In this document: one piece after another, positions 1-10,500 of the stretch | How the letters are laid out: each line of letters begins with the position of its first letter | How positions within the stretch are numbered: the stretch's first letter is position 1 | DNA from: Klebsormidium nitens | Lineage: Eukaryota; Streptophyta; Klebsormidiophyceae; Klebsormidiales; Klebsormidiaceae | Assembly: GCA_000708835.1 (NCBI GenBank) | Contig: DF237894.1 | Location: 1-22,347 of the forward strand | Reading direction: 5' to 3' | DNA length: 22,347 nt | Position numbers and translations under genes: made by a program | The notes under the pieces: generated by a model | Database searches by the model: none | What the model was told of the DNA's origin: nothing | The model's input: only the letters and a program-made list of their open reading frames with translations

Positions 1-1395
1 GCCCTCGCGGAGAAGGAGACCAGAAAGAGCTTGTGGACGCACACGGCCTGCGTGTGCAGTCTTCCCAGGGGGCAGCTGCACGCGGGGCGCCCGTTCGGGT
101 CCCAGTAGACCGTGGCAGGCAGGCCTTTCTTCCCGTCTGGCATGCCGATCGGCCTGAGCGTGCCGTGGCCCTTGGCGTCCCAGTTGGAGCAGTGCAGGAC
201 GGCGGCACGCCCTTCCCGAAACCCCTCGGGCCAGACGAACGCCGTCCCGTCCACCACGCACTGGATGAAGCGCTCAGCTTGGAGACGGGATGGATCGTTG
301 ATGCCCTGCCGGCGCACCTGAAGAACAGGGGGGCGGGTCAGGAACACGAAGAAGCTATCAGGTGCCGGGACGAAATCTTGTACCTGTTTCCTACGAAGCC
401 AGCGGTCGAAGTACCGGACAGGGGCAAAACGGATCGGGACCTGAGATACAAGGGTTATCCCCGAGAATGCCGGGCACGACGGCGACTTACCATGGCACGG
501 GCGAGTGGGGTCGGGCACTCGCGAGGGCGCGCGGGGGGAGGAAGCTTCGCCTCCCGAGGCCGCTTCCCGACCGGGCCCTTAGCTGGGGGTAGCTTCCTTT
601 TGTTGCACACCGCGCCGGTGCTCGCCGCCTTCGACTCGCAATCAGCCTTCTTGAGTGTGCTCAGCTGCTTCAGGTCCAACGCCCACAGCTGTCGCCAAGG
701 GCCCATGCCCCCATCCTGGCGGAGGACTGGGGTGTCGCCCAGGCGCAGCTCACCACGGTTGAGGACGTGAAGCTTGGCCGCGGAATACTTCGCGACGCAG
801 TCCCAGCACAGAATGGGTGCGAGGGCGCGGCTGCTTGCGGGGCAGATCATGAAGCCAGGGTATCTGAGGCTGGCTTTCTGCACCAGGCTGAAGGTACCCA
901 CCGCTTCCTTCTTGGGCTTGCCCTTCGCGTCGAAGCACGGCTTCCCGTCTGGGCCGAGCACGGGCCTGGTGTCCTTCACCTTCCACGGGTGGCTGCAGAT
1001 GGCGCACTTGCCGGTGATGTTGGCGTGCAGCGCCAGCTGCTCGTCCGTCCAGAGGAGCCCCGCATGCAGAGCTCTGTCGGTGTGGTAGCCGTACGCCATG
1101 GTCGCCTTCGTTTCGATTGGCCTGCGGGAAGGGGCACGGTTCCTTAAGTAGGATTCGGGGTGGCACGGCGGTCATTTCATGCAGTCAAAACATGCCCCGA
1201 GGAGCGGTGAAGATGAACAGCCAGACGATCAAGCGAAGAAGATCGAAGATGTAGGTCGAGGAAAAGAATATACCTGCAGGCCATCTCGCTGATCGTCTTG
1301 ATGAGGTCGTCCGTGAGTAGATACAGTGGCGAATCGGCTTTGCATCGTTTGATTCCCACCGATGCGGCCATCTGTTGCTGTAAGGCGTCTGCCAT
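1..1395 (-). CDS. SWIM-type zinc-finger protein, three 5' exons, runs off left edge
   Basis: I read three exons on the minus strand: 1395-1274, 1121-491 and 317-1. The junctions are donor CAG/GTATAT at 1273, acceptor CCCGCAG/GCC at 1122, donor ATG/GTAAGT at 490 and acceptor TTCTTCAG/GTG at 318. They join in frame to give at least 356 residues, with the 3' end outside the window. The start is the first Met of exon 1. Exon 2 carries C80-x2-C83 and C146-x2-C149, which could form a four-Cys zinc site, and then a Lys/Arg/Pro-rich stretch (about 215-245) that looks like a nuclear-localisation region. Exon 3 encodes CSCPLGRLHTQAVCVHK, a CxC-x10-CxH SWIM signature. SWIM motifs occur in MuDR/FAR1-type transposases and derived transcription factors, in MEKK1-type ligases and in uncharacterised plant proteins. 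I see no transposase catalytic core here, so the role is open. An upstream tandem array occupies its promoter side. Confidence 0.68.
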
Positions 1396-1439
1396 GTTGC
1401 ATTGGAGGCGCCGTACCTGAGACGAGTAAAATGAGCTGA

Positions 1440-1960
1440 TCGACGATTGTAGAGAACCCTAATTATGAGGAATTCGTGGCATCATCAGCTCATATCTGAG
1501 TGAAATTTCGCGCCCACCGTGAGCTACATGCTAGTTGCCGAGAACCCTTACGAAAAATCAGTGGCCCCATCAGCTCATGCGTGCTATTCGCGCCCACCAC
1601 CGAGCTAAAAAATCTACATGCTAGTTACCGAGAGCCCCGATTCGAGAATTTCGTGTCCCCATCAGCAGTTGCCGAACCCTAATTCAGGGAAGTTCGTGTC
1701 CCCAGCTCATGAGTACTATCCGCGCCCACCAGCGAGCTGAAAAGCTTCATGCAAGTTGCCGAAAACCCTAATTAAGAGAATTTCGTATCTCCATCAGCTC
1801 AGCGCCCACCGTCGATCTAGAAAGGTTCATGCTAGTTGCGAGAACCCTAATTAAGAAAAATCCATGTCTCCATCAGCTCAGCGCCCACCATCGAGTGAAA
1901 AACACTTCATGCTAGTTGCCGAGAACCCTTATTATGAGAAATTCCTCTTGAGGCAACTGC
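1440..1960. repeat. degenerate tandem array, 80-90 bp unit containing telobox AACCCTAA
   Basis: About six to seven diverged copies lie head to tail. The unit runs roughly CATGCTAGTTGCCGAGAACC, CTAATTAAGAATTTCGTGTC, CCCATCAGCTCA, a variable stretch with CGCGCCCACC, then GAGCTGAAAA. The CATGCTAGTT anchor recurs at 1527, 1617, 1748, 1828 and 1908, with a truncated copy near 1660 and a leading partial copy near 1445. AACCCTAA is intact in at least four units (near 1454, 1674, 1765 and 1843). Reading frames through the array are broken. It lies immediately 5' of the minus-strand SWIM-motif gene. Confidence 0.85.
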
Positions 1961-1989
1961 TGAAATTCATTTCCACCGCTAGTTTGAAG

Positions 1990-2350
1990 ACAGAGCAAGA
2001 GGTTGAGAATCATGCCGGATCATGCCACCAAGCTCAGACCGAGTTCTAACGCCAAAATGCTGAGCTCCCCAGCGGCGCTGGAACATCATGCCACCTTTAA
2101 AGTCCAAGCTAGTCCAGACCGTCCAGACCCAATCTTCTGAGGCCAATGCTCCGCCGAATCATGCCACCACCATTTTCAGAATGAGTTTTGGCCAAAATGC
2201 CGAGCTCCCCAGTGCCTCTGAGAACCATGCCATGATGCCACCACCATTTTCAAGGACAAGACAGAGCTCAGAATGAGTTCTGGCCAGAATGCTGAGCTTC
2301 CCAGTGCCGCTGAAAAATCATGCCACCTGTAAAGTCCAAGCCAAGTCCTG
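1990..2350. repeat. second tandem array, roughly 90-140 bp unit
   Basis: Three copies of a block reading GAGTTCTGGCCAAAATGCTG, AGCTCCCCAGTGCCGCTGA, ATCATGCCACC begin near 2040, 2182 and 2274, spaced about 142 and 92 bp. The shorter element AAAGTCCAAGC occurs at about 2099 and 2332, and TTCTGAGGCCAATG-like words recur. The sequence is unrelated to the telobox array just upstream. Reading frames crossing it inherit the periodicity and are not convincing genes. Confidence 0.75.
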
Positions 2351-4575
2351 AGGCCAAATGTAGAGACTCTCTGGTCAGGAGCAAAAGAGAGGTCGTAGAC
2401 TGACCTGTCAAGATGATCTACCCGCCATTGCTGCAATGCTGTGCGCCGCCACCGTCTCAAGGCTGCCGCTGCTGTTGGAGTGAAGTCGCTACAGAGAAGC
2501 TTCTGTTCGATGTTGGTCTGAGAAGAATGGCGGCGCAGCTGCAGAATACTGCGCCGGAAGAGAGCTTGTTTTACGAATGTCCCTTCTGAGCTCTGGAGGC
2601 TGCCCCAGAGCTCTGCAGGCCCGGCATTGTGTGGCATGATTGTGAGATGCGTTACTGAATGTGTGGTACAGCTTTCAGCAGCCATGGGAACGTGATCTTG
2701 AGCTAAGTCTTCGGTCCGTGGTGCTGCCCTCAGTTGATGCTAGCTATCAGCTGGTTGAGAGGGAAGGACCACTTCGGTTTAGGGTTGCAGACTTGCTGGA
2801 CGCGAAGAAGGTTCGAATTAACATGTTATTTTAAGTGCTTGTGAAATGTACGTCCCGCATTTTCATTCGGGGGGGGCACCTGGTTTTGCGGATAGGCTGG
2901 AAGGACGTACGCTGGTTAATTCGGGATTTTCAGAGCCGTCCGATGGTCTCCCGAGCACTTTCAGCCGGGAGATTACCCTGAAAAACCAGAGCCCAACCCC
3001 AGAAACAACTGATTCAAGTACCCGGATATACCGTAATGCCATTGTGAATTCGCATAGAAAATAATTATTTTAGCCCAGGTCGAAATTTTTAGGAAATTAT
3101 TTCTTGCCTGGTCGAAAAGTTGAAATTGAAAATCCAAGATTTTTGGACCCAAAAAGGCTCTTTTAGCAGGCAAAATAGGCAAAAACGAAAACAAAAATAA
3201 ATTATTCTGGCCGATGCGAAACCAGAAAAACTTTGAAAATAATTATTCGCGGACATGGGGTGCGAATTCGAATGGCAGTACGGTAACTATTACCTACCGG
3301 TACATTAGGCGGTCTGGACTCTGGACTCTATGATTGGCTGAGCCTGGGTTTGTCGAACTCGCGACTCTGAATTAATGCAAGGTCAGGGAATGAATTATAA
3401 TGATGCGGATTCTGGGACTCACGCTCGTGTTGTAACTTTGTCCGAGTCAGTGATGGGCGCGTTCAAGCGCGCTCCTTTTATTGGTTTTATGGGGATTTGG
3501 ATTTCCGGTTCCGAAGTCGGAAGCGTTGGACGGAACGGCTAGATTCAACGGAAGCAGAATAAATACTGGCAAAGGTCAAGCTCGGGGAAAATCATCGCGC
3601 GTTCTAGTTCCTACGCTTTCCTTTCTTTTCGGACCCACCCGGAAAGGCGGCACCGTTCGGGTTGTTTTGACACAGGTTGTTGATAGGTAGGCTGAATTTG
3701 GCATGCAGTGTCAACGACAGATCCGCACGAGGACGGCGACGCCCTCACATGATTTGCTCTAGTGCGTCGCCGACCAAGTTTAGGGCCCAGATTCTTGGTT
3801 GGTATGGGGCAGTCACTGTGACCTCATCGGACGATCCATGTGCCACTTGTTTCAATCGACGGTGGAAATCTCCGGGACTTTAGCAGTGTTATTTTAAGAG
3901 TCACCGTGACCGTCGCTGTCGGTAGAAAATTCTCCTGCGCAGCGAGCAGTGTCAGCAAAGTGTCACGCTTTGGCACCTCAAAGTCAAAGGTGACCTCCAG
4001 CTCAGAAAAGGGAAACGTACAGGAGCATGGCGCTGGAATAAACATGCCACCATGCGGCCTGGCGACTCCAGGGGGTGTGGCGATGCGGGAGAAATGTCGT
4101 CCCGCCCGTTAGCAGCAGCTTATTATGCTTTTCTTGTTGGCTAGCTCTGATCTTGCGCTGAACACGGTTTCTTTCCTGTTCGGGTCCCGCTTGGATCGAG
4201 CTCATTTTCAATGCAGGGCTCACCAGTTTCACCGGTCGAACATGCTGGTGTCTATCCTTTCCCTTTTCAGAAACCCGTAGTAGCTGGCAGTGGAGGTCCA
4301 GGGTTTGTCGACTCTTCATACTCAAAAGGCGTGTCTGGCATGCGGCATAGTTTGCTCTGACAGACATATACGGCACTGAGCGCACCCTACGACAGCAAAT
4401 GGAGAGTATGATCGGTAGACTCCACCAAAAACACAGCGGCAGCTAAAACAAACTTGAGCGAAGCGTAGGCGGGAGCTAAGATCTCACGGCAGCTAGGGGT
4501 CTCTGTTCTTTCTCCAGACTTTAGAGTGACGGTTTTCGAGGCTGTCAAACGGGGTGTTTCTTACTTCCTGGAGTC
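2351..4575. other. intergenic region, probable OGT promoter and 5' UTR at right end
   Basis: I see no convincing coding region. The segment at 3045-3250 is AT-rich with A-runs and repeats GAAAATAATTATT at about 3057 and 3235. The segment at 3305-3335 has a short tandem (TCTGGACTC twice). Reading frames of up to 127 codons show no recognisable domains. TTTCTCCAG at 4510-4516 could be a 5' UTR acceptor, but I could not place a matching donor. A TAG in frame with the OGT start lies at 4522-4524, with no Met before 4576. Confidence 0.5.
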
Positions 4576-7500
4576 ATGCCCGGGATGCTGACCATGATGG
4601 CACAGGATGGCCTGGGTCAGTACCAGGACCACATTCACTTCTTTGATAACCAGCAAGCACGGCAGAGCGGTCAGATGCAGTCAAAGAAGGGCCTGATGAA
4701 TAACATGGGCGTCCTGCAGTCAACCGACGCTTTGGAAGCAAAGCATGGTAAGCTGAAAGGCGATCCCTAGCAGAATCTTGTTTTAGTTGGCGTTGGCGTG
4801 ATGCATTCGTGTCGCTCACTTGGAAGGTTTTGAGAAAATAATCGCGGATATGGATCTGGGTAGCCTCATTCTTTTCAGGGGTTAGAGTTGTTATCAATTG
4901 GAAGGTGGCTGTTGGTATTCGCTGAGTCCGTCATTGTCGCTGAGAGGTTTTAGATATTGAGTCTTGAAGGGGTATGCTATGACGTATGGACTGTGTAAGC
5001 GGTCTTGTTAGTTTCGTAAAGCCTGAAAGGGTGGCATGAGCCATACAGTTTGCGCGTCACAAGCTTTGGTGATTGAATCTATACCGGGTCTGCTATTTCT
5101 ATCTCTCTCGTATTGTTATGTCTTCATTCTTGCTTCCTGGACGTTGAATGCCAGTGGGAAGGTTCCCGGCAGCATGTTTGAGTCTTACTCCATGCTACCA
5201 TCGGGATAGTTCTTGGAAGAATTATCAGGGTGTCGCGCTAGAGACTGCAATATAGTCCAAGCACTAGAAGTGGTCTATTTTAAATCCGGGTTGTACAAAA
5301 TCCCCAGTTGCTGCATGAGATCTGATGAAATTGATTTTACAAGGTGTGGTATTAAGATACATCCTGCATGATGCATGTTCGATGTTGAGAGATGTTCTGA
5401 GCGTGCTATAAATGCTGCTGCAAGCTTCTGGGACGAGCTCTGAAGAGATATTGCTAGGCAGCTTGCTTGATCTTTTTGTTGTGTTTGCTCGATCGTGCGA
5501 TGAATAAATCGTCATGTGCAAAGGTCTATTGGGAAGCTGTGCGTCCTTGCCACTTTAGAGCAGGTGTTTTGAAGGAAAGTAGTGTACGGGCCTTTGCTGG
5601 TAACATCGTAGCGTCTCGATTCGGTGTTCTTGTAAGTTTCAAAAGGATTCAGTGTGGTGGCAGGCATTCAATTTCAAAAAAATCTCTTCCTTCAAACAGC
5701 TTCATACAAGAACCAGTCTCAGCGTCCTGCTCAAACATAGAGCTTGGGCAGCTGTGTAGAACAAGATCGAATGTTTTTTGTGCATCGGACTGTTTCCTAA
5801 AACACTGCATGGTTCCCTTAAAAGCCACTCCACCAGCACAAGTGCATGCAAAGCGCAGACTGGTCTAGTATGTTGCTCAATTCAATTTCAGCAAAGAGCT
5901 TCCTGTAGCATGCAGAAGCCCCTGGCAGAAGGATTTCTCTCCTTCTCTTTGTGGTTACTGAGACAGAGCGGTCATGGTGCACGGCAGCTACATAAGAGAG
6001 AGTCGTTGGCTCAGTTTGGGGTAGTGCTCCAGGCAGCTTCAACTTCCATTGAGCTGCGTCAATGAATTGCGTCGCAGCAAAGTTGATGCTCTGTAACATC
6101 CTTCTTCAAGCTGTACCTGAACTCTTACACGGTGTTCGTCGAAGTTTGACGGAGTTCGTGCTTTTGTTTTGTAGTTGACAATGCCCTCCTGGCCCTGGCT
6201 CACCAAGAGTATAAGCAAGGCAGCTATCAAGACGCCATGAGCCACGTCGCGCATGTCCGCATTCGGGACCCGAAGCGCACCGACGCCCTCCTCCTGCAGG
6301 GCGCCATCTACTACCAGGTACGGCTTTGGCCCCTTCCAATTTTCGGGACAACTCTGAGCTGCGCTTGTGAAAGTTCTCGAACTGCAGCTCTGTTTGAGCT
6401 CTACTAAGGCCTTAGCTCGATGTCCAAACCTGTTAGCTTGACTGTGTGCTATGAAAGCACACTCGCGGCAAGGCCTGCAAACTTTGCCCATGCCTGCCTG
6501 AAACGTTAGGTGCTCCCCACAAGGAGAAGTCGAGCATGTTTGCATGGCAACAAGAAACCAGGGAACCAGCCCTTCTCATGCCCCAATCCAGAGGATTGAG
6601 AGCTGTCTAGGGCATGCATGGGCAAAGAAGTGGCGGTGACTTCGATACATGTTTCAGTTCTTTCATTCCCTGCTTCTTATTGAAGAACTTGACCAAGCTG
6701 CAGTTCAACAGGGCTAGAACAAGAACAGCAACGACTGTAAAGAAGAGTGAGCAATGAGGCACTTTGAGATGCGGAAGCGATAATGTGCTGGTCACTGAGT
6801 GCATCTTTGTCGTCAAACCCTTTGCAGCTACATAATTTTGACGAATGCATCGAGCTGAATCAAGAAGCCATCAGGCTGGACCCGGGCTTCGCGGAAGCCT
6901 ACGGGAATCTCGCCAACGCCCTGAAAGTGAGCAGCTGCCTCAAGGTCCAACTTCTTTGTTATTTCCTCGAGATGTCAAGCAGGAGATGGGCATACAGTTG
7001 GGGCAGACTGACCTTGTCTTTTAGTTGGATAGAGGAAACAGAGGTGTTACACTGCTAGGCGCAGCTCTGGGTCCCGTGTGCCCTTTGCCACAGCCTCTCT
7101 AGTTTGTCGTGGGCCTTTTTTCTGTAACTTGTCTGACAACATCTTACTTATCTTCATTACAAGGACTGAAGACCTGCGATGCTAGCGTGTTACTTGCAAC
7201 TAATGTCAACTGATATGAGTATTTCAATATGCAGGAGAAGGGAGAACTGGACCTGGCAATCCAGTACTATCTTACCGCCATACAAGTAAGTAAAATGTGG
7301 TGACACCATTGATTAGGATCTTCGTAACCATCTTTGCATCTTTGAAAGGATGAAAAGCTTCACGTTTGTCCCCAATCCTTTCGGCAAACTGACTGGAAAG
7401 TCCCAACCCTTTCGGCGAAACTGCTTGGAAAGACTGCGCTTGTGGTCTATCTTTGACTTGCTCGTTCTTTACTGCGTTTCAATACGTGTTGCAGCTCCGT

Positions 7501-10500
7501 CCATCGTTCTGCGACGCTTATAATAACCTGGCTAGCGCTTACATGAAGAAGGGAATGCTGAACGAGGCCGCGGCATGCTGCCGCTATGCGCTGCACCTCA
7601 ACCCGAAGCTGGTGAGAATCATTTCGTTATCCTCACGGCTGTGCACGTTTTCTGTTGTCTGTTCGTCGAGCAAATGTGCGCTGCTGCCGGTGAGTCTCAT
7701 CAGTCAAAAGTGATTTCAACCACGGTGATCGGAGTTCATTCTCTGTTGGTCCAGCTTACTGCTTGCAGCAATAGACTAGGAGTCGTTAGATTTGTGTTTG
7801 CATCTCATCGATCACGAGCTGGTGTAACGGTTCGGACTGAAAACTTGCCACCAGATGCAATACTTCGGCCCCATTCCAAATCGGTCCTCTAGGCCTCACT
7901 TTTTTGGACTTTTGAAAGAAATTTCTATGGACCCGCTTACTCAAAGGCGCCTCAAAAATTGGGACACGAATGCCAAGTACACACAACAGCCCCAAACAGA
8001 AAACTATTCTACGTAGCACTGCCCAAGTACTCTTATTTGCCTGAGGCGAACCGTTTTTATTCGGAGCATATAGATGGATCCCCTTTCTTGCCCTATTGAA
8101 CGGAGTCACCAGATGATCCACCGCCCGCCTCCAATGCAGTCGGTTCGGCTTCACGCATATCGCCCCCCTTTTTGTCAAGGCTTCAAAAAGTCACTGAAAC
8201 GGCATGTGGTTCTGCGTCCAAACATACGGTCCTGCCTTCAAAGGGCCCGAGTCTAAGCTTCCACTTTATTCGCCCTCTCCAGGCGGATGCCCACAGCAAC
8301 CTGGGCAACCTGCTCAAAGCCCAGGGGCTCGCGCACCACGCCTACTTCTGTTACTTGGAGGCGCTCAAGATCCAGCCGACATTCGCAATTGCATGGAGCA
8401 ATCTCGCGGGGATCTGCATGGAGTGGGGGGACCTGCCGCGCGCGCTCGCGTACTACGAGGAGGCGGTGCGGTTGAAGCCCAAGTTTGCGGACGCACACTG
8501 CAACATGGGGAATGTTCTCAAGGTGAGGAAGCCTCCAATAGGTGTTTGAAAAGGGCTTTGGTCTTTCAGCTCTGCGAAGGGTTAAGGATGTAAGCCGACA
8601 GTACGGATTGCCGCTTGAAGGACACGTGTTTTGGAAAGATGAAAAACAATTGGGTTTGCAGAGGGGTGCGCTCAGAAGAGGGGCTCGTTTGCTGTTGTTA
8701 AGAACAGCTTAGTCAGACGATAAGAGACAAGCTAGCTGGCACGCACTCTGTCTCTCTTGACGGCTCTCAACGCCGCACAGCTTGAGAAACCGCCTCTTCT
8801 TTTTGTTGGCGAAGCAGTCTGAGGTCACAGACCTTCTCGAGAAGGCTGATTGAGCCCCACGAGGGTTAGCCTTCAGATAATACGAGCACCGATGTGCAAA
8901 AAAAAAGTCCGTTGCTTGTATGGAAGGACGTCGAGCATTCCCCTTCTTCTGAACGGCTTCTGATTGGTTGAAATTCTGCAAGATTGCGTGGACTGAGAGC
9001 CAACAATTAATCTCTGTTAAACTTCCACGTATCTACCGTCACAGTCTGCCTCCTTCCGCGACCCGGAATTGCTCACTGTACCCTCTACAAGATCGAAAGA
9101 TTATGGAGAATACGCAGAGATAACACGGTTGGTTTGTGCAGGCTATGAATCGGCCCCAAGAAGCCGTCAACTCCTACCTCCAAGCGATTCGGCTGCGGCC
9201 CGACTTTGCAATTGCGCATGGCAACCTGGCTAGCATCTACTACGAGCAGGGGCAGCTCGAGCAAGCGATTGCGACGTACAGAGACGCTATCATGCTGGAG
9301 CCGACATTCGTCGAAGCTTACAATAATCTGGTGAGACCTCCGACGGGCGGTCGTACTTGCTGAGGTGGCTGTCTGAATGCTTGGCATGGGAGGACTTTTC
9401 GTCCCATCCGCAAGAGAATGATCAAGCGGCTTCAGCGTGCACAGCATTTAGTGGTTCCTTCTCGGGTCCTGCAGATTTGCTTAACCAGCTTGCAGGTCCA
9501 CTTATCTGGCTTCCTTGGGATTTCGGAAATGGAACGTAGCATAAGCATCCACGTCTTTATCTCCTAGCGTGGTCCATCGCTTCTGGCCTCGTTGGGTCCT
9601 TCCTTCCGCCGCTATTCGGAACATACCGAGTTATCACGAATCTCGCTGTCCATCCAGTCCTTGTCTCTGAAACTTGAGGCTTTCTAGATTGCTTACCGTC
9701 GGTAATTCTCCAGGGCAACGCCCTAAAGGATGCGGGACGAGTCGACGAGGCCATCACCTGCTACCAGACGTCTTTGGCACTCCAGCCGAACCATCCGCAG
9801 GCCCTCACGAACCTCGGCAACATATACATGGAATGGTGAGCGGTCCCTTGTCTTCCGCAGTCATGATGCCAAAAGCAAACGCGAGAGTAGTCCTTTTGCT
9901 CGAAGGGAACAGGTCGTGCGTTGCAACTGAAGAAGATGGTGATGGTGTCTGCTTAAGTGAGAGCTTCCTTTCAGGACATACGTTTTAAAGTACGGAAATA
10001 GAGTCCGAACGAGTTGGCCGATGATAGAAAACTCGAATTGGAGTAACCGAATCTGAATCTTGTTTATGACTTTCCAACAGTTCAGCTCACCACGTCCGTC
10101 CTAAGCCTTCTACTCAACCCACCTTATTCAGGAACATGCCCAACGAGGCCCTGTCCCTGTACAAACAAACGATCAGCGTGACGACCGGCCTTTCCGCCCC
10201 GTACAACAACCTGGCGACCATCTACAAGCAGCAAGGGTGCTATGCGGACGCCATTGCTTGCTACAACGAGGTCCTCAGGATCGACAACCTGGCCGCGGAC
10301 GGACTAGTCAACCGGGGCAACACGCTCAAAGAAATGGTGAGAGTTACACGAGGTCTGTGTCTCTTTCAGTAATGAGATGGACGATGTTGCTCCTTCCTAA
10401 ACCGGCGGTTTCGATGCAAAGTATCTGTGCATTCCGATCTCGAACCCCCCTCGTTTTCTACCATCCTTATCCTTCTTCAAACTTACATTTTGGGGGCGAT

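Noticed and set aside
2176-2685. 169-codon minus-strand frame
   Set aside because: It runs through the second tandem array and inherits its periodicity (two similar WH...-FWPEL/-FGQNS peptides). It has no recognisable domain and no promoter or splice support.
3045-3250. AT-rich segment with repeated GAAAATAATTATT as a possible transposon end or matrix-attachment site
   Set aside because: No terminal inverted repeats, target duplication or coding remnant could be found, and AT-richness alone is not evidence.
4002-4385. 127-codon minus-strand frame upstream of OGT
   Set aside because: Composition looks random, no motif is visible, and it sits in the probable OGT promoter region.
6039-6545. 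168-codon minus-strand frame opposite OGT exon 2
   Set aside because: It crosses exon 2 and both flanking introns on the other strand, and its length is explained by the GC-rich coding exon.
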